From: Gnetum montanum
Taxonomy: Eukaryota > Streptophyta > Gnetopsida > Gnetales > Gnetaceae
DNA: 64,000 bases
Assembly: GCA_015680685.1 (NCBI GenBank)
Contig: MNCI01015670.1
Location: 971,916-1,035,915 of the forward strand
Direction of reading: 5' to 3'
Shown here: in pieces, positions 29,816 through 44,143 of the stretch
How the letters are laid out: every line of letters starts with the position of its first letter
Numbering within the stretch: position 1 is the first letter of the stretch
Notes under the pieces: generated by a model
What the model saw: the letters and a program-made list of their open reading frames with translations, nothing else
What the model was told of the DNA's origin: nothing
The model's database searches: none
Made by a program: the position numbers and the translations under genes

Positions 29816-32800
29816 ATGGGGCCTTGTTGACAAGGCCTTGTCATCGCAGCCAACCAACCAATGATAAATCAATATTGGTGAATTTCTTAGAAATAACTAT
29901 ACATTTTGACTTTAGCATTTATTCAAATCAAGTGTGTATTTCTTAGTGCTATGTGTAGGTTATGAATATAAATGAGATGGAAAATAGCACTAAGAGCCTA
30001 CCAAAGACATCTGGAAAGATACTAAAAAGAGGAAAATCTTTCATCACCTTTGAGCATTCGAAGGATGTGATCCTTCCACTAGTTGTGCTATCCTATCATC
30101 AAGATAAGTAGGTAAAGTACAGAAACACTCATCGATGATACTCTAATAATCCAATCGTACACTAAATAATCTTAAAGAGGCCTTGATCAGCATGGTGCTA
30201 GATGATGAATGTACATCGTACAAAGCTCATGAACCTATGTATGATGAATATGATCCTTTGTACATGCAAAATCTTTAGGATCAAATGGTAAAAGAAGAGG
30301 CCAACCACAACTTTTCATCTAATCATTCAGATGAAAAGTGAAAAGATAAAGCAGATAAAAAGGAAAAAGGGTCACTTTGTATAAAGGTCCATGATCATGT
30401 GTTATCAATCAAGGTGTAGCTCAAATTCAAAATGATGACCTCCTTCCAAAGTTCCAACACTGGCATTTATCTAGATATTCCAATTATGATGATGATGCCC
30501 CTTTGTTTAATTGGTATGATTATCATGAGCTAACTAGAGCTATCCACATTCCAAGGAAGCATGTTCATGATATAGAATCAAGTGAATCAACATGGTCAAT
30601 CTACTGACGTATATATGATATATGAGTTATGGTCCCAACTTCACATGCAAGACTTTAACAATCCTTACTATCTTCAAGGGATCATAAGCAATTAGTAGAA
30701 TTTGTAGTTTTTTCCTCATACCTTCACCAAACACATAGAAAACTAGTACAAACTCTTATTTACAAGATCAATTTAGAGATAAGTAGACATGCTAAGAATC
30801 TTTTACATAAAATTTTAAACCTATGACTAAATTTTTAACATCTGGAAGAAGATGGTCAGATGAAGGCAAGGAGCCCATAAACCTCTCAACATAGTCATAG
30901 AAAGGTAGATGAAAACTACTCATCATTGTCCAAATCATGGTTTTAACTAAATAAAGTATTTGATGCATGTTGTAGAAGGACTAGGGTAGGAAATAAGAGA
31001 GCATGTGAATATGTACATTGTGGAGCATATACATAAGAAATTCATGGCCCAAATCAAAGCACTCTTGGACACCTTGGAAAGTATGAAGAGTGAGTGGAGA
31101 AAGAGATAGGCTGTGGAGGAGTATAATCATGACCCAACACATAGAAATGAATATAAAAATATTTAAGATACCAGTAAAGCTCCCACTATGATCAAGGCCC
31201 TATTGTAAGATCAAGTTAAAACAAACAATGCCTTAATAGAGCTAGCTCATAGAGTGTACTAATTTTGGAACATGATGAATGAAAAGATGACCACTACTCT
31301 TAAGGACATTGAGGATAAGATGGTTGAAGATAAAACCAAAGAAAGTGCACCACATAAATATTGAAAGAGGTATGAAGAAAAGGATAAAGATAAGACGTCT
31401 CATTCTAAGAGCATTCAAAAAGATCCAAGCAAGGCTTCTTCATCCTTTGATGATAAATGTACTTGCAAATATTATATAGATATTCATGATTTATAGTATT
31501 ACCTAGTCATGACTCACATGATTGGTGAGATGGAACGATCATGGCTTCCTATAATTTCCATATTTATCTAGAGACAAATAAGATGGACTTCATACCTAGG
31601 TTGTTCACACTATCTTCAAGGTGCATTTCGAAAGCCTATGCAGCAATATCAATAGTGGCAAGCTCTAAATCCTTGAGGTATTACTCAATAAAATATTTCT
31701 GCTTCTATGCAACAATAGATTGTTCTCCTCTCCAACCACTATTTTCATAGTGCATAGGAAAGTGCTTATCAACCCTTATTAATGATACATCAATAGTACC
31801 AACCTACTTCAAGTAGTCTTGCTAGTTAAGCTTCCTAGCAATAATAGCTTCTACTCCTTGATCACTTGCAAGATTGGATAGCCCTTCAACTACAATCAAG
31901 ATATGCTAAATCATGTAATATTGCCTACTATATTGATCCTAATTTCATGTATACATCTAGGTAATATTATTAATATCCTTCTGATTCGATTACGGGGGAA
32001 GCTTAGGATCCTATAGTAGAAAATTCTATCATAAGTGTAGATGTACAAACCCCAAGACTAAGTCCACATCACCCTCTTCATCTTCTAGAGAGGAAAATAA
32101 TTCATGCTAAATAGAAGCCCACATTACTAAGGTCTCAATGAAATTACTAATCATAATTAACATGCAATATCTACTTCAAGAAAAAGTTCCATAATGACAT
32201 CTAGTAAAGATAATAAGATGGTACCTAATGGTGATGTTATCACCATCTCCATGTCTATGATGGCTATATGAGCAATCAAAGAAGAATATTTTTTGAAAAA
32301 ATAATCATATTTTAATAGTCCCATGGTGGAAATTAGATCAGAAAAAGGGTCATTATCTAGATCTTTGTGACTCTAGTTTAGAAGTCGGTATCATCTAATT
32401 ACAACAATATCATGATTAGGAGCTTCCTTCTCTTAATCATACCAACATTCTTCATCTTTTCCATTTTATTCTTGTCCATGATTATGTATGGAAGGAAGTC
32501 AATCAAGCAAAGTGGAGGATGATATTTGGCCATCTAAGGAAATAGAATCATGTTTAATTCGAATGTCTCACTAGTTGTTGGAAATCCATGGGTGTCACAT
32601 CAATAGGATTTACAAGGGAAAGAAAGACAAGTGTTTGCTATGGAAAGGATCCATTTGTAAATCCTTGATGGATTGACATTATAAGTGAGTAGTATAATGC
32701 TTATCTCATAATGATGTTAGTGGTTGCATTGCATAAAGCACTTGATTGATCTTCCACTTGTGTGAATGTCAACGTTTCATGCTTCAAGATTTAATCATGA

Positions 32801-32930
32801 AAAACTCTCTAGTTCACCTAATTTGTGTTTGTATTTCATTATTCTTTGTGCTCTAATCATTCTTCCATTTTTCTAACCCATATTTCCTAGCTTTTTATTG
32901 ATGGGAACATGTATATTAATCAATCAACCC
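29816..32930 (+). pseudogene. Very decayed Gag-like remnant, plus strand
   Basis: Plus-strand conceptual product from about 30180 with KVHDHVLSIKV, ENWYKLL (the WY-x-x-L Gag motif) near 30740, EYNHDP near 31120, KRYEEKDKDKTSHSKS, and a CKYYIDIHDLQYY segment near 31470 that looks like a lost zinc knuckle. Stops are frequent, chiefly TAG. It is a gypsy-type Gag, older than the other copies. No single frame is intact. Confidence 0.4.
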
Positions 32931-33480
32931 AATTCTTGTTATTGCAGATGTTACCATAGGTAAGTTTATAATGCTCTTGTTATCATGCTCTTATGATGCT
33001 TTACTAGACTAATTCATGGTGATTTAGACATGTTGTCAACCTTGCATGTGGCTTTGGTGGTTATGGAAGACAAGTTCATGGCTTAGGTAGTGAAGTTTTG
33101 CATTTTTCCAAGTTTGGAAGGATCTGTTGATGCACCCCCTGCATAAGTGCAAGGATGTTAATGCCCCTATGCTATTGTATCCCCCTAAGCTAACAAACTA
33201 GTATAAATGGAAGGATCTCCCAAACTCATTTTCACACTTCATCTTTTCATTTTTTGTTTTATTTTGCTTCCATTTGATAAAAAACAAGCAAGACTTTACT
33301 AAATTTTCATCCCATAGCTTGAATCAGTTATATTTTTACATGCAATATTCTTGGTATTTCTTGTACTTAGTGTTCTTACTATGGTTTAAGCCTACTATCT
33401 TGTAACTTAGTAGTGAGGGAGAGAACTTAATATGGATATGCATTTAATGCATTTGGTAGTTATAAAAACATATTCTACCT
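32931..33480 (+). repeat. LTR-like segment with a TATA box
   Basis: Non-coding. GTTGATGCACCCCCTGCAT (about 33128) resembles GAGTGCACCCCCTACATC in the family D LTR (about 36785), and AGTATAAATGG (about 33200) is a TATA box. It is probably a diverged family D LTR. The edges were not found. Confidence 0.3.
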
Positions 33481-36250
33481 TATTTATACTTACCCAGACA
33501 TGCCATGATTTCATAGTTGTCAAATTGTTTCTTAAGTATTTGCAAGGGTTTTATTTATCATTGTTTTTATGCACAATTTTTATAATGATAGTATGATTCC
33601 TAGAGAACTTACATTTACAACAATCTTCATAGTTTATCATGTTAGGATAATAGTGAAAAAAGCTTCATAGATCAAGGGGGACTACAATTGAATAATCTCA
33701 AGCCTTCATCTACGAGCCCACGCAAGAACTATTAGTCTTTAAGGAGGAGGAAGGCAAAGAGCTTAAATCGCTTGACTAAGAACCTACTCCAAAAGGACCT
33801 CCCCTTAGAAGTAGATTGAGAGGGAGGCAGTTACATTTTCACTCTTTGTGTTAATAAAATGTACAACATGTAGTTGAACAAGTTCTAAAGAAGCTAACAA
33901 AAGATGAAGATGATAAGCTTTACAATATCCAAGAAGGAATGGAGATACAAGATGTCTAGCAACATCCAATCCATGAAGAAAATAACTATCATCAATTCAT
34001 TAAGGTCACTCCTGTTGAGCTTAAGAAGTCTCTAAAGTAAGTAGGCTTTTATAAGTACATCATCTAGTCCTTCACATGGTACTAGCATGAGATAGAAGAA
34101 TTATACCAAAACCTTGTAATGAACATTTCCATGATCATTTTTGGAGGGATTTTTATGCCTACTTCTACATGGACACTCTCTAGGGCTATAGGATTTCCAA
34201 ATGAGCTAGCAAATAAGTAGTGGTCATAGACCCACAAGGCTAAGCCCAAGCTCATATCAAAGGTTCTATTTAAGGTCTTTGACATGGGCAAAGTAGAGGT
34301 GAAGATGTTAAACTCTCCTTGGTTCATGATACCATGTACAAAATTTTCACAGATGACATTTTACCCACTAAATGATCATTGGGTATCTCTATTCAAGAGG
34401 TGAAATTTTTGACAATGATGAAAGGGAAGTGCATCATGAACATCTCATTCTTTCTCTACAATGCCTTAATTCAAACGATCAAGGATGTGGCTAGAGACAA
34501 GAGGGAGGTATATGTCTTTCAAGACTTAATTTGAAAACTCTATGTACTGGTGGGCATAGTCAATCATATAGGAAGAAATCCTAGAATTGTGAGAACGGTG
34601 GAATAGGAGAATGTAATGATGGTGGTCCCAAGACAAAATACAAAGGTTGTTCGGTCCATACCTAATTCAGAAGATGAAATGCCTTTAATTGCAGTATCCC
34701 ATATATGTTCTTTAGATTAGCTACATCATCACCAAAAAAGGGCACTAACCAGGTCTTACGCTAGTTAGCATACAAAGATGCAACACACTAGCAGATTCGT
34801 TTCTTGACCTACTAGTTTTAGAATCATGCAGAGATAAGGATCTCTTTATAGTGGTGGTTTTTGACCCATTATGCATGATAAAGGTGAGGGACATGTTTCC
34901 ATAATTCATATTAAGGGTTTTCTAGACCTTGATAGTAAGTTCCTAAACATGATTTGAGCCATTGTGGTTGGTAATACTATAAGGGAGAATATTTTTCAAT
35001 TTTATCATCCCTTATTGGATGATCCACCCATGGTTCATTATGATGCCTCTATCTGGTTGCAAATACATGTTCCTTTGTAAAGTATTTTTTTCCCTTCCAT
35101 TGATCAAGGTGCAGCATGCACAATGTCCAACATGTGATGAAAGTCATCCAAGAATCCACTAATCAACCTAGGACTAGCTATTAGACAAACAAGAAGCAAA
35201 GGATTAAGCTAGTGTGCTAAGTTATTATCAAGGAACATTGATAGTATGATGGATATTGAACTCATCAAGGTATGAATTGAGTTAAAAACCATGGATTCTA
35301 ACAAAACATTTTATCTAAGAAAGTTGTGGAGAAGCTAGGCCAAGGTATGATAGTTGCATGACAACTAGAACACATCACATCATTGGTACCAATACCTTCT
35401 ATAATCATACTAGAGGTGCATATTGAATGCTTGTAGGCTGAATTATTTTAGGCATACCAGGTTGGTGAAGAAGTTGTGTTCATGAAAGATGACTTGAAGC
35501 AACAAATAGAATGCTAAAGAATCAATTCCAAAAATGGAAATATCAGTCAAGAAAAAGAAAAATAAGTACTATCCATTTCCTATTAGGTATGAAGGTTGAA
35601 GGATGAATTTTAGATCATGGCCCAATTTTGGAAGAAATACCTTCATATGGAGAAGAAGCACTAGAACTTACAGCAAGAGCTAGCATGAAAGACTACTAGA
35701 AAAAGTAATAAGCTTAGTAATATTCATTTTATTAAGTAGAAAATTTGGGATGTCGAGGTGTGTAGCTTGCATAAAATTATGGTCAATGAACAAATAATTG
35801 GGAAGCAGCATAAGATGAAGAAAAAATTTGACACCTTACACACAAAACTCCAAAAAATAGTTGCGAGTGAGCCAACAATGTATAAAAAGATGAACCTACA
35901 AGAAAACATGTACATCCTCCACCATGAAGTAGCTATCGCAATCCTTGAGAAGAGACTCACAAAGGTAGAAGAGGATGTGAAAGTGAACTAGAGGAGGTAT
36001 CTTTATGTGGTTCAAAATTTTCCAAGTTAACCATGCACAAAGCTATAGGAGAAACTTCATCAAGAAATGATCGAGTTGGACATGGTCCAACATGAGCTCT
36101 GACAAGCAAGGGGAAGTCATGAGAAATTCTAAGTGGATGCTAAGAAATGATATCAAGAAGTCGTATGAGAGCAGGGACTAATGCATGAACAAAATCAGCA
36201 ACTCCAAGTAAGGGTAATGAACACTGAGACCTAGCTCTAGAGATTTCATA
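33481..36250 (+). pseudogene. Decayed plus-strand retroelement coding remnant
   Basis: Fragments such as EPTQELLVFKEEEGKELKSLD (33715 on), EVKKSLK-type and MIIFGGIF segments, an ITKKGH-like word near 34730, and KKFDTLHTKLQKIVASEP with a coiled-coil tendency (35758-35990, 77 codons open). No catalytic motif is readable. It lies upstream of a family D LTR (36488), so it may be the internal part of that element. Confidence 0.3.
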
Positions 36251-36487
36251 TTTCCACACCTATCTTTTTAAGCTTCTTCCCATATCAAGCAGGCATGTTA
36301 AGAGGCTTCTTCTCTAAGCCACCACTCCATGGCACTTCTCAATGATATGTATTTTATTGTATTATAGTCATCCTCTATATATTTATACAATTGTATTTCT
36401 CTACCTTGATCAAGTCATATGTCTAGTCCCAATTTTTTGTGTTGGGTGTTAAAGCTATGGGACTAGCTTCACTTAGCCATAGAGGAA

Positions 36488-37110
36488 TGATGAGTCAGCC
36501 AATGACATTTGGTAAGTAAATTGTAACTCCTAGACTTAGGAAGTATTTCATATCCTATGTTTGTGGATTTCATGCACATGGTTAAGGTTTCTACCCCTTA
36601 GGTTTGCATCCTAGCCTTCCATTTCACACTTGTAAGTTTGATGCATGGCTTAGTCTTTCTAAGATGTTTTCAACTTTTTTCAAAAATCTAAGGAGCCTTC
36701 CAACATGTTTTCTAGTGTTTTGGCTATCACCTAAGATTGGATATGCAAAGTATGCTTACTAGGGGTGGATTGACTACCTTGCATGAGTGCACCCCCTACA
36801 TCAATGTAGGAGTGTTGATGAAATCCTCTTGTATGCTAGATTTGGTGCATTTACTTACTTGTCACCTCTAGTATGGTCTTGAGATACCTAGGAAACACTG
36901 GTGGACCTTGGTTGATGCTTGGATGTTAACAAACCTTTGTCATTGTGTTGCGAAAACTATAAATACTCAATATGAGCTCTTACACTTAACAACTTCATTC
37001 AAATGTTTTCATTTGGCTTTTGGCATCTAGTTTTATGTAAAGAGATTCTCCTCCCTTGGGTAATGTAATTCATTTTATAATCTTTTTATGTTTCAAGTTG
37101 TAACTTTCAC
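36488..37110 (+). repeat. LTR of family D (second copy, right edge approximate)
   Basis: Begins TGATGAGTCAGCCAATGACA and is colinear with 21039-21513, with an extra segment (about 36765-36890) absent there. AACTATAAATACTC (about 36957) is the TATA box. The end was not delimited. Confidence 0.55.
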
Positions 37111-40100
37111 AAGTGTGGCTAGATTTTGTTAGAGTGCTACCTTGCATATGTAGCCTAGAACCATTTTGTTGATGTGAAGTCTAGTGTTTGCATGGTGACT
37201 AAAGCTTATGGTTTTCCTTTATTCTACCATTGATGCCTTAAATACTAAAACATTAAAAAGCATAAAAAAATAAAAAATATTTATTTAATTAATTCTCATT
37301 CTCTTAAGTTGTGACAATTTGTCTTTGGCTCATGAAGTTATAACTAAATGATATGGTATTGAGCTATTGAGGTTGTGACTAAGAGCTATTTTTCTTGCAT
37401 TTTTTGTATGGTGTTGCACTTTTCCCCAAGAAGGATTACAACACGAGCATTGCACTTATCCCTAAGAGGGATTATAATGCATGTATGTTTATTATTGTTT
37501 TATTTCTTATAATTCTAAATTCCAGAAAAATTATAAAATATAAAATCATGAATATTTTTTTATTTCTCACCACTACAACAAGGACATTAATTGTATTATA
37601 TTATCTTTTATATTTCTTGAATGCAACCATATACACAAGTGCTTTTAGAAATCCTCTTAACATTGTCATTGAAGCTGATAATTGGATTACACTATAATTT
37701 GTATGATATTTCTCATTGGATTCAAACCAATGATTCAAATGTGGCTAAGTAGAGCACATAAAAAGATTTTTATGTAGGATTGGAATACATATAGCTTAAC
37801 AAAAAAACATAAGATGTCATAGATATAGATGCTAATTGACTCCTTATACAAGATAAACTTGATGTGTATTGTATAGGAGTGTCACAGTTTGGATTATGTT
37901 CTTACCAAAGCTATAAAAAACAAGGATGCTCTCTCAAGAGTATTTTTTGTTGCTATGTAAAATTTGAACACAACAACACCCACAAAACTCGTTTAAAGTG
38001 ACTATTTCCTAGGGTACCTCTTGTATAGGTACGAAACCCAGGAATAGTTGTAGCTGGAAGGGCAACGTGTTGTTTCATAAAATATAATGTTTAAAGATGA
38101 TAGTAAATTTTAATAGGTTCAATCCACAACAACTCGGAAAAGAAGTAGTAATTCATTTTAAAAACGTTAGTAAAGGCACTTGAGCATGAAATAAAAGCAT
38201 TAAACAACTAACAAGATTAATCAAATTTTTAAGAAACATAGGATCTGTGTTTCAATCATACAAAAAAGATCAAGGGTAGAATACAAGAATTTAAATAACA
38301 TAGTAGGATAAACAAAGACTTAGCTCAAAAATGAGCACCAAACAAGACAACTCCTTGTGCAGCCTTGGCTGCTTGTGCCTGCAAGTAGCACACTTCCTTT
38401 GGTAAGACTACAACCTCTGTCTCTTAGATATGCTCGCTACTCCACACCAAATAGTTAACAAGAATTAGAAAGAACCTTAGGATTTTCCCTCCATAGCTAG
38501 CCTTGGAAATTCTCTCACCATCGTAGCTTAGCATTATTTCTTTCTGGTCCTATTGCATTTGTCCAGGAAAATTTATAAGAACTAGTCTAACACATGAGGA
38601 GTCACCACTTGTGCATAACAACCATGACAATTACTACCTATGCATAATGTCTACTATAACATCCACTGCCACTACTTGTGCATAACATCCACTTCCACAA
38701 TCAATGCAAGAAATGGTTGTAATATAAATTACATGCAGAAAATAACTGAGATAGGGAAACGTACCTCCAATGTCAAAAGACCTCTAGCAGGACATGTGTA
38801 GGCATGTGATATGCAATTGCATAAATGGCTAGGAACCACATTCAGTTGAAAAAAAAAGTAATTCATATTAACATAATGTGCAGGAAACTGCTACAAGAAC
38901 CTAACAAGAGCCCACGTCAACCCATCCTGCATGTTTTCCTACAAACACTGTTGCAGGTGTTCGGGTCAATGCTTAGTTGTAGATGCATTGCCCAAGAGCA
39001 TGGTTGAAGCCACAACACACCCATGCTACAGTGTCATTATTTAGGTTACAGCTCCATTACTATCATAAATCCTCAACATGCATTCTTGTTACTACTGCAA
39101 AAACAAAACCAAAAACCAGAGAACATAACACCAATATAGATCAAGGAATTGGATTCTTCACCTGCCACCATGTGGCTACCGAATAACAAAACCTGCACCT
39201 CTAGTTTGAGTATTTCATGGCAACAAGAGTTTAAGTAATTCAACACAATTTCATCTGCAACTACAACTAATCAACCCTAGAATGTGGCAGAGAATATCCC
39301 CAAAAGAAACAAACCATGCAAAAGCAATTGGTAAGTTGCCCTTGCATGCATTCTGTAGTTGCAATACCATTGCTTTCATTTTTTCTGAATTTTTTATATA
39401 TCTATAGTTGCAATACCTTTGCTTTCATTATTTTATTTTATTTTATTAGCTTAGCTTGAAACAAATATGTTAGAGATATGAGTAATGAAGAACACAAACT
39501 CATTTTTCTATAAATATATTATGCTTGATTTAATGTGGTTAAACTAATTTATGAATGGCCCCATGCCTAGCATGGGAGTGTTGATATCAACATCTATGAT
39601 AAAATTTATTATAAAAGCAACTAAATCACCAATAAAAATTATTGACTATTATTATTATTGCATATACCATACACATCAATATAATACTTTGCATTGGGGC
39701 CATGTCCCAAATTTCACTATCACTATAGCTAACATCATCTAGCAAATTTTATAAACATATAGTAATAGAATATTGCATTCATATATATTAGTTATTATTA
39801 TTATTTCTTCCCTTCTTATGTTATAATAGAAACACTCATGCCCTTCATTGTAATTTTTTAAAATATCATTTTTTAATATGAAAATTGATGAGACTTCTCT
39901 TGTATGGAAAAGTATTTGATTGCTAAATTTTCAACCTTGTAAATTATTAGTGCATGTAATGGACCTTACATTAGTATTAGCATTTTCATTTAAAGTTGGT
40001 TCCATTTTTTCATTTGGCCTTTTGTTGATTGAATAAATGATGCAAACAAGGTTAGATCTCGAGCTTTTGGTCCACCACCATTGCCTAAACCACGCATTAT

Positions 40101-40134
40101 AAGCATTTCAATTAGTTAGTTGAATGCTAAAATC
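37111..40134. other. No gene seen
   Basis: AT-rich with only short open stretches and no recognisable domain, LTR or array. Probably very old repeat debris. Confidence 0.5.
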
Positions 40135-41010
40135 GTAGTAGAGTGCAGTGTGATGCAATGCTAATCCAAAGTATTTATTTTCACATAATGTTGGTCATAG
40201 AACATATGTGAAAAAAAAGTGTTTTTTTTCCTAATGTGTGGACTTAAAATGTAATCATGGCAAAGTAAAATACATGCTTAAAAACTTGAATTTTTTTGCT
40301 TTTGGGTTTCACAGAATAGAAAGAGAAACTTTGTAGCATGGGTTAATTTTTATTACAAATTGAAGCCATTTACTCTTAGCATTGATTCATCTTTGACCTT
40401 GAGGTCTCCAGCTAGGAAATCTAGTTTTCCATTGTTTTCCATTGACAATTCATTGAAAAACAAGAGTTGAATATAAAATATCCTGCCAAGTAGTGTGAAG
40501 TAGTAGTATTTAAAAAAATCCTACAAAATCAACATTAATTTTTTCTTTCCATTTCATTTTTACCTAATTTCCACAACTCTCACACACTTTTCACACATAA
40601 CGCATAGTTTCGCTATTGCACCTTATGAAATTTTTGGTGTGCCATATTAAAACAACACAAAACTGTACAATGCACACATTTCACCTTTGCCATCATGTCC
40701 TATGCACATGGTAGTGGAGTGCATTGTGATGCCATGCTAATCTAAAGTATTTATTTTTTCATAATGTTGTTCATAGCACACATCGGAAAAAAAATCTATG
40801 CATTTTTCACTAATGTGTAGACTTAAAACATAATCAAGGGAAACTAAAATACATGCTGCAAAACTTGAAATTTTTTTTCCTTTTGGGTTTCACAGAAAAA
40901 AAAGAGCAACTTGGTAGCATGGGTTAATTTTTATTACAAATCCAATCCATTTACCATTATCAGCAATCCATCTTTGGCCCTGAGGTCTCCAACTAGGAAA
41001 TCCGGTTTGA
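40135..41010 (+). repeat. Direct duplication of about 290 bases (40135-40430 and 40712-41010)
   Basis: Both copies share GCTAATC(C/T)AAAGTATTTATTTT, TACATGCTTAAAAACTTG-like words, GGGTTTCACAGAA, AGCATGGGTTAATTTTTATT and CTTGAGGTCTCCAGCTAGGA-like words in the same order, with diverged bases. The 280 bases between them are unrelated. This could be the terminal repeats of a short non-autonomous element or an old tandem duplication. Confidence 0.65.
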
Positions 41011-41526
41011 CCATGCATAATGTAAACATATTTGGTCAGGGCCACAAAGGTTACTAAAATAGATTGCATTATGTGGTCATGCTTTTTTTTTTTGAAGCTT
41101 TGACTAAAGATAAATGCCTTGATAAAATATAATATATTCAACATTTTGAAAAGGTTTGTATAGAATTTTGTAATGAATAACTAAAATTTTGTTGGGTCAA
41201 TAAACCCTTTTTGGATTTATTGGAAGGTAAAAATATATATGCTACAATTTTTAAAAACATCATTAAAAAAAATCAACTAAAGTTTCAATTTTAATATTCA
41301 ATCTATGTCTAATATATTTAAACGTATTAAGTTGCATGAAAATATGGTATTCATCTTCAATGCTATTTGTACTTCACACTCAACATATTTTTTCCTCCTA
41401 AGGAATTTTGAGCCAACTCTTAAATGATGAGATCCCATTCATGTTTTGCTAATTTTTTATCATAAATGATGAGGAATAGCATATAAATAATTTGGTTTTG
41501 AATTAAGACCTCCTTCATGATATTGT
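41011..41526. other. No gene seen
   Basis: AT-rich spacer between the duplication and the next LTR; nothing recognised. Confidence 0.5.
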
Positions 41527-42384
41527 TGTTGAGTGGTGAGTGTCCCCTACACCCAACCATATGAATCACAAGCATGCACGCACAATTTGGTTAAACTCCA
41601 TGGAACCGTGAAGTAATAGTATCCTAGAAAACTAAGCATTATGTTGTTGGTTATTGTCTTTCTAATCATCACTTTTGTTAGCTCAATTGGTATAGTTAAG
41701 TGTGATTGAGTCATATGATATTTTCATTTTTATTATTTTTATCATTAAAATATTAAAATGATAAATAGAAGTAAATATTAATTTCTAATATAACTATGGA
41801 AATAAGAGTAAACTAAACTATCTTAAGTGTAGAGCATTTTTTCCCACTTTCTATATCCATCCTGAATATATACTAATGCTAATGGATTACCAAGTGTTTG
41901 TTGCTAGGTGTACCAAGTATTCACTCCTAGGATTTCCAAGCATTAATATGTCATGCTCAAAGTGGTCATACTCATACTATTACAGAATAAAATATTAATT
42001 TCCTAAGTGCAAGAGAGAAAAATACATTGAAGGTAAAGTGCTTGAAAATAAACTAAGTGTTAATCTAAGTGTTGTAATGAAAGAAATTAATCTTGATTTT
42101 ATTACCATCATGCAGAAATATATAGATACTTTATGCACTTGAATAAAACTCTGTACAATCAACTCAATCCATGTTGTAGGCACTTAAAGCAAAATTTGGC
42201 TAAGTCTTAGGGAAGAAAACTATAAGAGCTTCATTACAAAATTGACAAAAGGTGCCCTAAATGCGAATGGTATGCACATTCATATAGGCTTCATGTGAAA
42301 AGGTGTCAACAAATATGCATTGACCTATCAAAGGATATGTCAATGAGGATGCATTAATGTAGCCGAGTGATAGACACTCCATCA
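41527..42384 (-). repeat. LTR of the TGATG...CATCA family (minus-oriented, decayed)
   Basis: 858 bases from a changed start (TGTTGAGTGGTGAG) to CTCCATCA, followed by the PPT-type word TACCCCCACAACTAAC. It is therefore the 3' LTR of a minus-strand element whose internal part begins at 42385. Confidence 0.65.
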
Positions 42385-43271
42385 TACCCCCACAACTAAC
42401 TAAAAACTTGTTCTCAAATGAACAAAAATATGATGGAGTTGTTCACAAAATTTAGGGAGTATGAAATTGATGACAAACTAACTAATAATAATAATAACAT
42501 ATAACTTTGAGTGCCACATTACAAATTATTCAAGTGGCTACAACATTAAGCATTAGATAAAAATTTGCATACTACACAAAAATTTGATAGCTATTGGCCA
42601 TATGAAATTAACTGGAATGAAGTCTTCATATGTTTGGAGGTGGAGGCTGTTATGGATCGGGTGATCTTTCATCACGTCCTAGTCTTGCTAGTAGCTTGGG
42701 CTATCTTGTTGCTATTGCTACATCTTAGAATTTGAAGGTGTCTAATAGTGCCTTCATATTATCTTCTTTTCTCTATGGATTTTTGATGGTCTAAGTTTCA
42801 TCACATAGATTGACTAATGTTTTCACATCCCATGAACATGGCATTACAACAAACATTTTCTTCATGTTAACAAATCAAGTTGCAAAGTGTTTATGTTTGA
42901 TATCAAACTTCCAAACAAATTTTTGTAGTTTTTGGTGGTCATTCATTCTTCTAGCCAAGTTCTCTATAACTAATCATTAGTCTTCGAACTTGCTATTGAG
43001 AATCTTAGGCTCCATGTTAACTACTTCTATTTTTTATTTCATATTCTTATGGATCTTAAACTCCACCTCATCAAGAAGGTAGGAGGTGATCACTTACTTC
43101 TTCAACTCTGACATTGCTCTTTTTTTCCTTAGCATTTTCATGTTTACATAATGAAGGTTGGCTAACTTTATATATTCCTTCATTTCTTTAATTTTGCAAC
43201 TACTTTAGATAGATTTTTACTTGGATATATGCATTGAGTTCATCAAAGATGAGCTTCCATGCATTACCTCT
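42385..43271 (-). pseudogene. Coiled-coil extra-ORF remnant (second copy), cut by an LTR
   Basis: Sequence related to 22330-23100: after the PPT it contains a minus-strand coiled-coil remnant, and the GGCTAACTTTATATATTCCTT word matches GGCCAACTTCATGTACTCTTT near 23000. It ends abruptly at 43271 where the 3' LTR of element A begins, indicating insertion into this older element. Confidence 0.45.
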
Positions 43272-44143
43272 TGATGAGTAGCAAGGTACCCCTATGCCCA
43301 ACCATATGAATACGAGTGAGTACAAATGATTTGGTTGAATTCCACAAACAATAATTATTAAGTACACTAGAGGTAAATAGTGTGTGCATGTTGTTTTTTC
43401 ATTGTCTTCCCAATTCCACTTGTGGAATGCAATTGTATGGTTAAGTGTGACTAAGGCATAAGATTTTTATTATTTTGTGTTTTTATAGAATTACTCACCT
43501 AGAACAAGAATAAAAGTACGAGTGATTGAAAGTAAGAGTAATTAATTTCCAAGTAAACTATAGTCTAATCTAGCCTAACACAAGTAACCATTCCCACTTC
43601 CTGAACACATCTTGAATGCTGTGCAAACACTACCTGGCTATCAAACACTAGTCATTTCTGAGCTACCAAGTGTCATATGTATGCTCAAAGGGGTCATGCT
43701 TGTGTAATTTAACGATTTGGTTAATTCATCAAAATTAATTGTTACATAAATAACATTAATGTAAATTACATGAAATAACAATATGTAAATGCATAAGAAA
43801 GAAAATCTCAAGTGTTGCAAGGAATGGATCAAAGATTTCATCTTTACTGCCAGCAAAATGATGTGCTCAAGTACATTAATGCTTGAACAAAAATCTGTTC
43901 CCACTTAGACCTCCTATTGTGGGCAGTTGAAAAATATTCTAACTTTCAAATGGACAAACTACAAGAGTTTCGCTACTTGATTGCTAAAAAATTACCCCCA
44001 ATTTTGTGCTTGGACATTGTATTTATAGACTTGGAAGTAATCCTGTGATATCAAATGTATGATATCACATCTTAGGCTGTGATATTACATACCCGATATT
44101 GTGGCCACCTTGATATTTGAGTGATGAAAAACATGATTTATCA
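43272..44143 (-). repeat. 3' LTR of element A
   Basis: 872 bases from TGATGAGTAGCAAGGTACCC to TTTATCA, followed by TACCCCCATGACTAAA (reversed PPT). To the right lies the 3' untranslated region and then the pol of minus-strand element A. Confidence 0.7.

Noticed and set aside
37111-40134. Host gene search in the AT-rich spacer
   Set aside because: Only frames of 60-100 codons without domains or splice logic were seen.
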